This document shows positions 25,718 through 34,106 of a stretch of DNA of 64,000 bases, piece after piece; the stretch's first letter is position 1; the number at the start of each line of letters is the position of its first letter. The translations under genes were made by a program, and so were the position numbers. The stretch is from Mucilaginibacter sabulilitoris. GTDB lineage: Bacteria; Bacteroidota; Bacteroidia; Sphingobacteriales; Sphingobacteriaceae. The stretch lies in the NCBI RefSeq assembly GCF_034262375.1, contig NZ_CP139558.1:1674001-1738000 (forward strand), given 5' to 3'. The notes below the pieces were generated by a model, which worked only from the letters and a program-made list of their open reading frames with translations, made no database searches and was not told the origin of the DNA.

Positions 25718-27178
25718 ATGAAGAAAGAACTTTTGATTGCCTGCTGTATAGCGGGTAGCTTAGCACGGGCTGGCTCTGTAAATGCTCAGAGTAACGCATC
25801 ATTTTCTGTCGATAACAAATCGGTTAAAGTGATCGTTTCTGAAAAGGAAGCCGGTTATAAGCTTACACCAACAGAAACACTTCAATTTACTGATAAACCA
25901 CAACCGGCTGAAACGGAAGTATCCGTTTTTGTTGATCCGTCAAGGTCATTTCAAACTATGCTGGGCATTGGCGGCGCTTTAACCGATGCCGTTGCCGAGA
26001 CCTTTTATAAACTGCCTAAAGACAAGCAAAAAGAATTTTTAACCGCTTATTATGATCAGGATAAAGGTATTGGGTATACCCTGGCGCGCACCAATATTCA
26101 AAGCTGTGATTTTTCGAGCGCGAGCTACAGTTATGTTAAGGAAGGTGATGCCGATCTGAAAACATTTGACATCAGCCATGATAAAACCTATCGTATTCCA
26201 TTTATAAAAGCAGCTATTGCTGCTGCAGGAGGTAAATTAAACCTGTTTGTTTCGCCATGGAGCCCACCGGCTTTTATGAAAGATAACAATGATGTACTGC
26301 ATGGGGGCAAACTCAAGCCCGAATTTGACCAAAGCTGGGCCAATTTTTATGTGAAATTTATAAAGGCTTATGAAAAAGAAGGTATCCCGGTATGGGGCCT
26401 TTCGGTACAGAATGAGCCTATGGCCAAACAAACCTGGGAGTCATGTATGTTCACCGCCGAAGAGGAGCGAGATTTTGTAAAGAACTTTTTAGGCCCAACT
26501 TTACATAAACAAGGTTTAGCTGATAAAAAACTAATTGTTTGGGATCATAACCGCGATTTGCTTTATCAGCGTGCCAGTACCATTCTGGAGGATCCGGAAG
26601 CTGCAAAATACGTTTGGGGTGTGGGCTTTCATTGGTATGAAACCTGGACCGGCGCGGGGCAGCAGTTTGAAAGCACCAGGCGCGTACATGAATCATTCCC
26701 TGATAAAAACCTGATATTTACGGAAGGGTGTATCGAGAAATTTGATATGGCCAGGATCAATGACTGGTCGCTGGGCGAAAGGTATGGCTTGTCAATGATC
26801 AATGATTTTAATGCAGGAACAGTAGGCTGGACAGATTGGAATACCCTGCTCGATGAAAAAGGTGGCCCTAATCACGTTGGCAATTTTTGCTTCGCACCAA
26901 TTCATGCCGATACCAAAACAGGTAACCTGATCTATACAAGTTCATATTATTACCTGGGGCATTTTTCTAAATTTATTCACCCGGGAGCTAAACGTATAAG
27001 CGCTGTGGCCAGCAGGGATAAGCTGTTAACCACTGCTTATATCAATCCCGACGGTAAACTGGCTGTTGTGGTGATGAATCAAACCGACGAAAAAATAGAG
27101 TACAGTCTGTGGATAAAAGGCAAAGCCGCTAAAACCACCAGCCTGCCGCACTCTATTGCTACTTTGATAGTAGAATAA
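25718..27178 (+). CDS. GH30 family glycoside hydrolase
   Basis: A 486-residue enzyme with a signal peptide (VNAQ, cleavage near 24). A (beta/alpha)8 barrel with flanking beta domain: GIGGALTDA (83-91), SPWSPPAFMKDN (179-190), acid/base Glu233 in VQNEP, nucleophile Glu336 in IFTEG, C-terminal beta strands to the end. Family members cleave glucosylceramide or endo-beta-1,6-glucan; within Bacteroidota polysaccharide loci, endo-1,6-glucanases of subfamily GH30_3 are common, so a beta-1,6-glucan target is my best inference. It has its own promoter, separate from susC/susD. Confidence 0.88.
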   Translation: MKKELLIACCIAGSLARAGSVNAQSNASFSVDNKSVKVIVSEKEAGYKLTPTETLQFTDKPQPAETEVSVFVDPSRSFQTMLGIGGALTDAVAETFYKLPKDKQKEFLTAYYDQDKGIGYTLARTNIQSCDFSSASYSYVKEGDADLKTFDISHDKTYRIPFIKAAIAAAGGKLNLFVSPWSPPAFMKDNNDVLHGGKLKPEFDQSWANFYVKFIKAYEKEGIPVWGLSVQNEPMAKQTWESCMFTAEEERDFVKNFLGPTLHKQGLADKKLIVWDHNRDLLYQRASTILEDPEAAKYVWGVGFHWYETWTGAGQQFESTRRVHESFPDKNLIFTEGCIEKFDMARINDWSLGERYGLSMINDFNAGTVGWTDWNTLLDEKGGPNHVGNFCFAPIHADTKTGNLIYTSSYYYLGHFSKFIHPGAKRISAVASRDKLLTTAYINPDGKLAVVVMNQTDEKIEYSLWIKGKAAKTTSLPHSIATLIVE

Positions 27179-27212
27179 CAAGCTTTTATTAATCAACTAT
27201 ATCTCAGCGAGG

Positions 27213-27236
27213 TGGTGGATCATTTATGGTCCACCA
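27213..27236. terminator. Possible bidirectional terminator
   Basis: TGGTGGA / TCCACCA arms with a 10-nt loop between convergent GH30 and purU; only weak T richness follows. Confidence 0.45.
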
Positions 27237-27254
27237 TTATCATTTTAGGGTAGT

Positions 27255-28079
27255 TTAACTAAACACCACCGTTTTATTTTTATAAACAAAAACACGGTCT
27301 TCAAATACCATTTTTAGGGCGTTTGCCAATACGGCCGTTTCAATTTCCTGACCTGCTTTAACCATAGTAGCGGCAGTAAACGAGTGACTTACCGGAATAA
27401 TCTGTTGAGCAATGATAGGCCCTTCGTCCAGCTGGTTCGATACAAAATGTGCCGTAGCCCCAATTAATTTTACGCCCCGCTCAAAAGCCTGCTTGTACGG
27501 ATTGGCCCCAATAAACGCGGGTAAAAACGAATGATGAATATTAATAATGCGCATTGGGAACTTAGCTACAAAATCAGGCGATAAAATGCGCATAAACTTG
27601 GCCAGCACAATATAATCGGGATTGTATTGATATATTACATCGGTTATTTGCTGCTCAAGCTCCTGTTTGCTTAGCTGCTCATGCGATATATGGTAAAAGG
27701 GCATATCAAATCGTTCACAGATATCTTGCAAGGTAGCATGATTACCGATTACACCTTGTACCGTGGCTCCAAGTGTTTTAAAATAGTTACGAATCAATAT
27801 ATCAGCCAGGCAGTGATATTCCCTGGTAACCAATACCACTATTTTTTTATGAGGAATAGGATCTACCAGTATAATTGCACCAGATGGCAGCACCTCCTTT
27901 AAGGTGTCTTCAAGCCCGTTGGTATCACCGTCTTCAACCTCCAGGCGCACAAAAAACAAGTCCTCGGCTTTATCAACATGCTCACGCATAGAAACTATAT
28001 TGAGTTGGTGCTGGGCAAGTATGGTGGCAATGGAACCAACCAAACCAACACGGTCTTTACACTGAATAACAATAATCAT
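27255..28079 (-). CDS. purU: Formyltetrahydrofolate deformylase
   Basis: A 274-residue cytoplasmic enzyme that hydrolyses 10-formyl-THF to THF and formate, balancing the one-carbon pool. N-terminal ACT domain (about 1-80; KDRVGLVGSIATILAQHQLNI) and formyltransferase-type catalytic domain (about 85-274; GNHATLQDICERF, INIHHSFLPAFIGANPY, GVKLIGATAHFV, DEGPIIAQ), with the conserved Asn/His/Asp set in HHSFLP and DEGPII. Length is typical. It is convergent with GH30 and divergent from a small lipoprotein gene; no operon partner. Confidence 0.93.
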   Translation of the reverse strand: MIIVIQCKDRVGLVGSIATILAQHQLNIVSMREHVDKAEDLFFVRLEVEDGDTNGLEDTLKEVLPSGAIILVDPIPHKKIVVLVTREYHCLADILIRNYFKTLGATVQGVIGNHATLQDICERFDMPFYHISHEQLSKQELEQQITDVIYQYNPDYIVLAKFMRILSPDFVAKFPMRIINIHHSFLPAFIGANPYKQAFERGVKLIGATAHFVSNQLDEGPIIAQQIIPVSHSFTAATMVKAGQEIETAVLANALKMVFEDRVFVYKNKTVVFS

Positions 28080-28226
28080 GGGTATAAAAGGTAATAAGCA
28101 AAAAAAGAAATCAGGCGTAATTTACAAACAGGTATTCTTTATGCAAATAATTATCTTAGTTTAAAATAATCATACTGTATCGTTTAAGTTTAGCCGCTCG
28201 TAATGAGTAATATAAACCTTATGTAT

Positions 28227-28634
28227 ATGATGAAATATTTTGTTTTATTAATAACCGTATGCGCGCTCTGCAGTGTATCTTCCTGTAATAAAGAAAAACT
28301 GCCGCACTCTGATTCTATTGTTGGCGAGTGGCGCTGGGTAAAATCTGTAGGCGGCATCGGGGGATTTACCCTAACACCAAAAACGGAAGGTTTTACACAA
28401 AAATGGGTATTCAATGCTGATAGTACTTTTAAATCCTTTAAAAATGATTCCCTGACCATTCAGGGTAAATTTTCCATAGTCAGAAATTACAAGTATTCTG
28501 AGTCGGAAACCGTTGATGTGTTAAAATGGGGTAACTCAATTGATGATTCTTTCGTTATTCGTAATGACACTCTTTTTACCAATAATATATTTATAAGCGA
28601 CGGTTTTGGAAGCACTTACGTCAGAATAAAATAG
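28227..28634 (+). CDS. Lipocalin-like small lipoprotein
   Basis: A protein of about 135 residues with a lipoprotein signal (KYFVLLITVCALCSVSSCNK). I place the start at the double ATG (28227/28230) directly before the hydrophobic core; an ATG at 28203 would add eight polar residues. The mature part has the IVGEWRWVKSVGG opening and the FTQKWVFNADSTFKSF, DSLTIQGKFSI pattern of Bacteroidota lipocalin-like lipoproteins, a beta-barrel of unknown ligand. It stands alone. Confidence 0.72.
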   Translation: MMKYFVLLITVCALCSVSSCNKEKLPHSDSIVGEWRWVKSVGGIGGFTLTPKTEGFTQKWVFNADSTFKSFKNDSLTIQGKFSIVRNYKYSESETVDVLKWGNSIDDSFVIRNDTLFTNNIFISDGFGSTYVRIK

Positions 28635-28651
28635 GGCTTAACCGCAAACTG

Positions 28652-29008
28652 TTAATCCGGAATGAAATTTACCTGATTTTCCTGTTCAAAGGTTACGTAA
28701 ACACGGCGCCAGGGCTCGTCATTAAGCAGTTTCCATTGGTGAGCAGTGCCGGTGGTGTCGGTGGCAACAAGTATTTCGCCGGGTTTGAGTACAAAAGTTT
28801 CGCCTGTGCGGGTTTCAAATTGCAATATACCTGATAGCGTTATCACATATTGATCATGAGGGGCATTGTGCCAGTCTAAAAACGAATGCGGCGGCGATTC
28901 CTGAAAGCGTATCGCTGACGCCTCATTAAATAAACCTTCGGCCACTGTACCTGTTTGCACGTGCGAGTGACCATCAGTACCCGTATATAATTTATAAGCT
29001 TTTATCAT
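28652..29008 (-). CDS. Cupin domain protein
   Basis: A 118-residue single-domain cupin. Start taken at the ATG at 29008 (MIKAYKLYTG). Visible cupin motif 1-like WHNAPHDQYVITLSGILQFET (metal ligands reduced to two His) and motif 2-like KPGEILVATDTTGTAHQW. The incomplete metal site means enzymatic activity is uncertain; ligand binding is possible. No neighbour suggests a pathway. Confidence 0.78.
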   Translation of the reverse strand: MIKAYKLYTGTDGHSHVQTGTVAEGLFNEASAIRFQESPPHSFLDWHNAPHDQYVITLSGILQFETRTGETFVLKPGEILVATDTTGTAHQWKLLNDEPWRRVYVTFEQENQVNFIPD

Positions 29009-29137
29009 TTTATTTAAGGCTGTAAGCAATGGCGGCTAAGGTATTATTTTAGCCGTAAGAGATGCATAATAACATTGTAAATTAATTGGGGTAATGGGTT
29101 TTTAAAACTTGCGGGCGGTTAATTGGTTCATTAATTT

Positions 29138-29635
29138 ATGAGTTCAACTGCATCAATCAGGAAATTTCAGTTTTTCCCCTTTGTTATCAGTTTATTGATC
29201 ACATTAACTATTGGCTTTGTGGCCGCGTTTTTTACCCGGCCCGAAATACAAGGCTGGTACAGCACCCTTAAAAAGCCATCGTTTAATCCGCCCCCGCAGG
29301 TATTTGCACCGGTGTGGACAACTCTTTATGTGTTGATAGCTACGGCTGCTTACCTGGTCTGGAAGCATAGGAGCCGTAAACCTGTTTATAAAGTTACCCG
29401 TGGTATTTATTTTATCCAGCTGTTTTTGAACTTTTCATGGTCTATTGTGTTTTTTGGCCTGCATCAGGTAGGAGGGGCCCTTGTTATAATTTTATTGCTT
29501 TGGGCAAGCATTGTTTTAACCATACAATGGTTTAGCAAATTCAATAAAGTTGCGGGCTGGTTGCTGTGGCCCTACCTGCTATGGGTTAGTTTTGCGGCTG
29601 TGTTAAATGGCAGTATATATTTCTTAAACAGTTAG
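29138..29635 (+). CDS. TspO/MBR family membrane protein
   Basis: A 165-residue five-helix membrane protein of the tryptophan-rich sensory protein family. Diagnostic stretches: GWYSTLKKPSFNPPPQVFAPVWTTLY (about 46-70), FLNFSWSIVFFGL (about 99-111) and PYLLWVSFAAVLNGSIY (about 146-162). Family members bind porphyrins and cholesterol-like ligands and affect tetrapyrrole or stress responses. Stands alone; partner unknown. Confidence 0.92.
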   Translation: MSSTASIRKFQFFPFVISLLITLTIGFVAAFFTRPEIQGWYSTLKKPSFNPPPQVFAPVWTTLYVLIATAAYLVWKHRSRKPVYKVTRGIYFIQLFLNFSWSIVFFGLHQVGGALVIILLLWASIVLTIQWFSKFNKVAGWLLWPYLLWVSFAAVLNGSIYFLNS

Positions 29636-29662
29636 CCGTAAAAACACTATTTTTATTGCGTA

Positions 29663-29670
29663 TATTTTTG
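29663..29670 (+). promoter_or_regulatory. Promoter -7 element
   Basis: TATTTTTG matches TAnnTTTG 14 bp before the next start codon; no clear TTG lies at the right distance upstream. Confidence 0.5.
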
Positions 29671-29684
29671 TACGCTGATTAAAA

Positions 29685-30218
29685 ATGAAGAAACTTTTAC
29701 TTCTATGCTGCCTTTTTATGGCTGCCCACAGCTTTGTTTTTGCAAAAGCTATAGCTATAGATCATTTTGTAATAAAAGAAAACCCGTTTGCGGTTGATGA
29801 AGTGGCTGTAGTTGCTACTGATACTGTCGGCGTAATACAGGAAAATGTGAATGGAGTGTTCACCTTTGTGATGAACGGTTTCCAGGAACAGCTAAAGTTT
29901 GAAAAAGGGACGGCATTTTACCGGCATAAGCTCGATCGTTCAAGCTTTTTATATGCCAAGCACATGAACGATAGCGGCACTCACTCTATACTTTACTATA
30001 TTTATAAGCACGACAGTAAGCTGAGCCCTTTTCATATCAGCTGGATATTGCTGCTGGCAATTCCCCTTGCTTTGGTACTGCTGGCCTATATGTTTAAGCG
30101 GTTTATCATTATAGCTATCATTATATTCTGCATATTCCTGTACTTTAATTACCATAACGGCTTAAGTATCCCTACCTTTTTTGAAAGTATAATTGATGGT
30201 CTGAAGGGAATGTTTTAG
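29685..30218 (+). CDS. Exported membrane protein, unknown function
   Basis: A 177-residue protein with a signal peptide (cleavage near VFAKA, residue 21-22), a periplasmic segment of about 90 residues without recognisable motifs, and two adjacent hydrophobic helices near the C-terminus (about 115-135 and 136-160, SWILLLAIPLALVLLAYMF then RFIIIAIIIFCIFLYFNY). No family recognised. The layout suggests an inner-membrane protein with a periplasmic N-terminal domain. Confidence 0.7.
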   Translation: MKKLLLLCCLFMAAHSFVFAKAIAIDHFVIKENPFAVDEVAVVATDTVGVIQENVNGVFTFVMNGFQEQLKFEKGTAFYRHKLDRSSFLYAKHMNDSGTHSILYYIYKHDSKLSPFHISWILLLAIPLALVLLAYMFKRFIIIAIIIFCIFLYFNYHNGLSIPTFFESIIDGLKGMF

Positions 30219-30311
30219 GAGAGAAGAGCTTAAAGACATAAAGCATAAAGCCGCTAACTGGTCAGCTCATGACAACAACCTGAATAGTTCAATAATTCAC
30301 TAACTCAATAA

Positions 30312-32657
30312 TTAAAAAGGTAGTCCGATACCAAAGTTCAGCTGCATGAAATTATAGTTCTCGCCGTTAAGTTTGTTGTAATCGGCTTTAAACGAGCCGC
30401 TGCTGAATAATTCGCCGGGATGTTTAAGCAATACCCATTGGTCCGATCCGTTAAATTGTGGGTCTTTAAATTTAAATGCAGCATCCAGCCTGAAAACAAA
30501 AAAACTCAGATCAAACCGTAGCCCGGTACCTATACCTATAGCCGTTGACTGCAATAAATTGTTAAATCTGAATTCGCCATTTGGATTTTCTGCTTTCTTT
30601 CCTAAACGCCACACGTTACCGGCATCCATAAATACGGCGCCTTTTAGTTTGGCGCCAAAAAAATTATTAGCCAGTGTATAACGGTACTCTGCGTTGGCAA
30701 TTATTTTTATTTCGCCAAATTGATCGATGTATTTTAAACGGGAACGGTTGGTAGTATCGGTTCCGTAATAAGTACCACGGTTAAACTGTCCTGGCCCCAG
30801 GGTTCTTGGCAGCCAGGCCCTGATGTCATTAGCGCCGCCGGTATAAAAATTCTTCTCAAATATCAATTCGTCGCTGTTACCATAAGGTACACCAATACCC
30901 GGATTAATGCGGAATACAAATTGACGCTCACCGCCTAATGTGCGATAAATGCGCAGATCAAGCTCCGTTTTCGCATATTGCGAAAAGGTATATCCAAAAA
31001 TTTTGTGTTTGTTATCAGCATCTGTTGGGGCATTGAATAAATTACTTGCCAGGTTCAGGAAATTACCGCCTATATCTAAACTACCACGGAAATACGTAAA
31101 GTTTTTATAGGAATTTAACTCAATGGCATTGTACTGAAAAGTGTACTGACTACCAGTGGTAAATGTAGTACGGCCTATAAGCTTGATGTAAGCTAACCTG
31201 TTTTGCTTAAGCAGTTCTGTTTGTGCTGCGGTATCGATGGTGCCCCTTGAAAATTCAATATTAATAGGGGTAATAGTGTGCTGTTTACGACCCGTTTCAA
31301 AGAAATCATAAGTAATGGAATTGATAAAACTTTCGCGCTTTACCAGGTCCTTTTGAAAAAAGAGCGAATAGTTACTGGAGAAGGTAGTATGCGGTACACC
31401 GAATTTACCTAACGACGGAAAACTAAACGGGGTTAAAATACGGGGATATATGAGGTTAACCCCAGCCCTCAACTCCTGGTTCTGGATGCTTTGTCCATTA
31501 TCAAATAAAATACTCCAATTAATTTTTACCTGTAAAATGGCAGCCTGTTTAAACATGTTGCGGTTAGTAAAAGTGTTGCCTACGTTGTAACCAAAGCGGC
31601 CGCCACTAAACAATACCTCGCCTTCAACCCGGTCTGACATTTTTTTAAGCGGAACAATGTCTATTTTGGTATTGAGCCGATTGGAGCTATCGGCCAGTTT
31701 TTCATAAGTGGGGTTGGGCACGTTCCGGAATACATTTAATTCCGAAAGGCGTGTTGTAGTAAGCGTTTGCTGGTCCAGGTTATATATCTGACCCTTTCTC
31801 TGAAAAGTATAATCAATTACCGATCGTGGTTTAAACCTGCCAGAAAAATCAACAAACCTGAATTGCGAATCTACCTGCAGTGTATCTGCTTTTCCGGGTG
31901 TACGGCCGTTACTGCGCGATATGGTGACAAGCGTATTGTTAATAGTATAAACAGGGTGTTCTGTTTTGCCCGGAGGATTATCAATTATCATTTTAACATC
32001 AACCACACTGTTGTTAAACGTAGAGTCGTAGTTATAATTGATATATTGACGGAAAAAATCATAATAGCCATTACGTTTCATAAGCAGGTAAAGCTCGTCG
32101 CGGTCATGGGCAAGGCTATCCGTATCAAAACGGCCGCCGGGCGAGATATGTGAAATGATGTTGCGGTTTTTATAAAAAAGGTTCCTGATATTTTTGTCGG
32201 CAATACTGTCGCTTATTTTACGTATCCGGAACATTGGCCCTTCCTCGGTAGTAAAAACCAGCTCGGCCTTTTGCTTTTTAATAATAACGCTATCAGTCAC
32301 CTTAGCTTTCAGGTAGCCGCGATTTTGGATATACCTTTCAATCTGTAGGCGCGAATATTCAACCAGGTTACTGTCAAGAATAGAGGGTGCTTCGCCAATA
32401 TTCTTTTTGCCGTTTTTACTGAATGTATAATAAAATTGCAAATTGAGCCAGTTGTTGGGTTGCTGCTCTTTATCAACGTAATTTACAGCCGCCTCGGCAA
32501 ATTGCTCGTCAATACCTTTAATAGTTATTTTGCGTACAAGGGTCTGGTCTTTTTTAATGCCGCGTGTAATACTGCAGCCAGAACCTATAATGAGCAACAA
32601 AATACTTAATATTGTAAGGCGGTAAACAGCAGGTATACTATATGCTTTCAAAATCAC
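30312..32657 (-). CDS. tamL: TamL-type BamA/TamA family outer membrane lipoprotein
   Basis: A 781-residue outer-membrane protein that with TamB inserts barrel proteins. It has a lipoprotein signal (IIGSGC), which distinguishes the Bacteroidota TamL from TamA, two or three POTRA domains (about 40-330; YIQNRGYLKAKVTDSV, KRNGYYDFF) and a 16-strand barrel ending LNFGIGLPF (FYTGGANDIRAWLPRTLGPG is the conserved loop region). No ATG suits the N-terminus: GTG at 32657 or TTG at 32651 is the start. Both overlap the start of the divergent methyltransferase gene. Confidence 0.88.
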   Translation of the reverse strand: MILKAYSIPAVYRLTILSILLLIIGSGCSITRGIKKDQTLVRKITIKGIDEQFAEAAVNYVDKEQQPNNWLNLQFYYTFSKNGKKNIGEAPSILDSNLVEYSRLQIERYIQNRGYLKAKVTDSVIIKKQKAELVFTTEEGPMFRIRKISDSIADKNIRNLFYKNRNIISHISPGGRFDTDSLAHDRDELYLLMKRNGYYDFFRQYINYNYDSTFNNSVVDVKMIIDNPPGKTEHPVYTINNTLVTISRSNGRTPGKADTLQVDSQFRFVDFSGRFKPRSVIDYTFQRKGQIYNLDQQTLTTTRLSELNVFRNVPNPTYEKLADSSNRLNTKIDIVPLKKMSDRVEGEVLFSGGRFGYNVGNTFTNRNMFKQAAILQVKINWSILFDNGQSIQNQELRAGVNLIYPRILTPFSFPSLGKFGVPHTTFSSNYSLFFQKDLVKRESFINSITYDFFETGRKQHTITPINIEFSRGTIDTAAQTELLKQNRLAYIKLIGRTTFTTGSQYTFQYNAIELNSYKNFTYFRGSLDIGGNFLNLASNLFNAPTDADNKHKIFGYTFSQYAKTELDLRIYRTLGGERQFVFRINPGIGVPYGNSDELIFEKNFYTGGANDIRAWLPRTLGPGQFNRGTYYGTDTTNRSRLKYIDQFGEIKIIANAEYRYTLANNFFGAKLKGAVFMDAGNVWRLGKKAENPNGEFRFNNLLQSTAIGIGTGLRFDLSFFVFRLDAAFKFKDPQFNGSDQWVLLKHPGELFSSGSFKADYNKLNGENYNFMQLNFGIGLPF

Positions 32658-33391
32658 AAATCAGTTTATTAACATCCTTACAACATAAAAAATTTAGAAG
32701 GGAACATGGTTCTTTTATGGTTGAGGGCTATAAATCCGTTACTGAATTTATAAACTCTGCATACCAGGTTGATACCATTTATCATACCCCCGCACTTGCC
32801 CCAAAATTGCTGAATTTATCCCGAAAAATAAACTTTCAGGAGATTTCATTAAATGAACTCGAAAAAATCAGCACATTGAAAACGCCGCAGGAGGTAATTG
32901 GTTTGGTTAAGATACCAATATGGCCCGTATTAAATTATAACAGCCTGAAACAAAAGTTTTCACTGGTGCTCGACAGCATACAGGATCCGGGTAACGTGGG
33001 CACCATTATGCGTACGGCCGACTGGTTTGGCATTCATGATATTATTTGCTCGGAAGATACGGTTGACGTATATAATCCTAAAGTAGTGCAGGCCACTATG
33101 GGGTCACTGGCACGGGTAAATGTGCATTATGTTAATCTTGCTGAAGTTTTACCGCAAATTGAGCTGCCCGTATTTGGAGCGATGCTAAATGGCGAAAACG
33201 TATATAATGCTGATTTTGGAGACGAGGGACTGTTGGTAATGGGTAACGAAGGCAATGGGATTAGCCCCGGTATTGAACGGCTGATAAACACTGCCATAAC
33301 CATTCCAAGAGCTGGAAATGCCGAGTCGTTGAACGTGGCTATAGCTACAGCCATACTGTGTTCTGAAATAAAAAGAAATTCTATGAAATAA
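32642..33391 (+). CDS. TrmH/SpoU family RNA 2'-O-methyltransferase
   Basis: A 249-residue SAM-dependent methyltransferase. N-terminal substrate-binding domain (about 1-95; SKSQISLLTSLQHKKFRREHG, HGSFMVEGYKSV) and C-terminal knotted SPOUT domain with the three motifs LDSIQDPGNVGTIMRTADWFG (about 106-126), VMGNEGNGIS (about 199-208) and IPRAGNAESLNVAIATAILCSE (about 220-241). Target (23S rRNA or tRNA) is not readable. The start is fixed by the conserved N-terminus and overlaps the tamL start on the other strand. Confidence 0.92.
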   Translation: MLSKSQISLLTSLQHKKFRREHGSFMVEGYKSVTEFINSAYQVDTIYHTPALAPKLLNLSRKINFQEISLNELEKISTLKTPQEVIGLVKIPIWPVLNYNSLKQKFSLVLDSIQDPGNVGTIMRTADWFGIHDIICSEDTVDVYNPKVVQATMGSLARVNVHYVNLAEVLPQIELPVFGAMLNGENVYNADFGDEGLLVMGNEGNGISPGIERLINTAITIPRAGNAESLNVAIATAILCSEIKRNSMK

Positions 33392-33394
33392 TTG

Positions 33395-33426
33395 TTGGCT
33401 TTCCAATAAATAAATTACTATTTTTG
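33395..33426 (+). promoter_or_regulatory. tRNA-Cys promoter
   Basis: TTG (33395-33397), 21 bp, TATTTTTG (33419-33426), 16 bp before the mature tRNA; a full match to the Bacteroidota consensus. Confidence 0.75.
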
Positions 33427-33442
33427 CAGTCCTTAAAAAAAT

Positions 33443-33513
33443 GGTCGGGTGGCCGAGTGGCTAGGCAGAGGTCTGCAAAACCTTTTACAGCGGTTCGAAT
33501 CCGCTCCCGACCT
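33443..33513 (+). tRNA. tRNA-Cys (GCA)
   Basis: Cloverleaf read by eye: acceptor GGTCGGG / CCCGACC (33443-33449, 33506-33512), D arm with GGCTAGGC, anticodon stem AGGT/ACCT around loop CTGCAAA (anticodon GCA), T arm GCGG-TTCGAAT-CCGC and discriminator T at 33513, the expected U73 for cysteine. CCA is not encoded. Confidence 0.93.
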
Positions 33514-33545
33514 CAAGGGTTTAAAAAAATTAAAAATACAACACC

Positions 33546-33722
33546 ATGGGCGTTACTCGTTTAAAAAGAAAAGATAGAAAAAACAAAACTACTTCACGTT
33601 TAGAAGTTCAGTTTTTGAAACTGGCTACTAACCTGGAGTACGGAAGCCGTTCTGCTGAGTCAAAACACAGCCAGATCACTAAAAACAACGAAGCATTAGC
33701 AAAAGCTATTGCTGCAAAATAA
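33546..33722 (+). CDS. Conserved small basic protein (58 residues)
   Basis: An ATG at 33546 opens a 58-codon frame ending TAA at 33722. The product is strongly basic at the N-terminus (MGVTRLKRKDRKNKTTSR) and helical after, with LEVQFLKLATNLEYGSRS and a C-terminal NNEALAKAIAAK. I recall similar short proteins in Bacteroidota, always unannotated. Charge suggests RNA or ribosome binding (inference). It begins 33 bp after tRNA-Cys, very likely on the same transcript, and is closed by a terminator. Confidence 0.8.
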   Translation: MGVTRLKRKDRKNKTTSRLEVQFLKLATNLEYGSRSAESKHSQITKNNEALAKAIAAK

Positions 33723-33768
33723 TTCTATCCGTTTTTAAGGCGCCTTCGCGCTTAAAAAAGATCTTATA

Positions 33769-33799
33769 AATCCTGTTGGTTTAAGAAACCGGCAGGATT
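33769..33799 (+). terminator. Intrinsic terminator
   Basis: A 14-bp stem (AATCCTGTTGGTTT with two G-T pairs against AAACCGGCAGGATT), AAG loop, T run after. It ends the tRNA-Cys / small protein transcript. Confidence 0.88.
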
Positions 33800-33840
33800 T
33801 TTTTATGGAATGTTGATTGGGGTGACTGCGTTGATAAGTG

Positions 33841-34095
33841 TCTGAACCATGATTTTCGGGATTAAAGGATTGCCCGGATTTTTCTTAAGGAATAGCCTTT
33901 AGTTGTTGGCTGTCATGGTGAGCTCTGTCGAAGCATGGTGGGTAGACCTCTACGCGTGATCCTTCGACAAGCTCGGGATGACATGCCTAAGCATAGTTGA
34001 TGGTGTTGGAACGATGATTAAATAGATTAAAGGATTGCCCGGATTTACTTTTCAGAAATCATGTTATCCTGTAATCCCGAAAATCGTGGTTCAGA
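33841..34095. repeat. 255-bp element bounded by 24-bp inverted repeats
   Basis: TCTGAACCATGATTTTCGGG plus ATTA (33841-33864) is the inverse of 34072-34095 with one mismatch in 24. Inside are two direct copies of a 22-bp word (33860-33881 and 34025-34046, GATTAAAGGATTGCCCGGAT then TT) and one REP-like palindrome. No ORF. It looks like a non-autonomous mobile or repeat unit. With flanks it fills the gene-free stretch 33723-34106. Confidence 0.75.
33911..33984. repeat. REP-like palindrome copy 1
   Basis: TGTCATGGTGAGCTCTGTCG ... CCTTCGACAAGCTCGGGATG ACA: inverted arms of about 22 nt around a variable middle (AGCATGGTGGGTAGACCTC). Nested inside the 255-bp element. Confidence 0.8.
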
Positions 34096-34106
34096 AAAAA
34101 AGTTAA

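Noticed and set aside
32642..32657. Possible frameshift or misassembly at the tamL / methyltransferase start overlap
   Set aside because: Both N-termini fit their families, so a true divergent overlap is the simpler reading.
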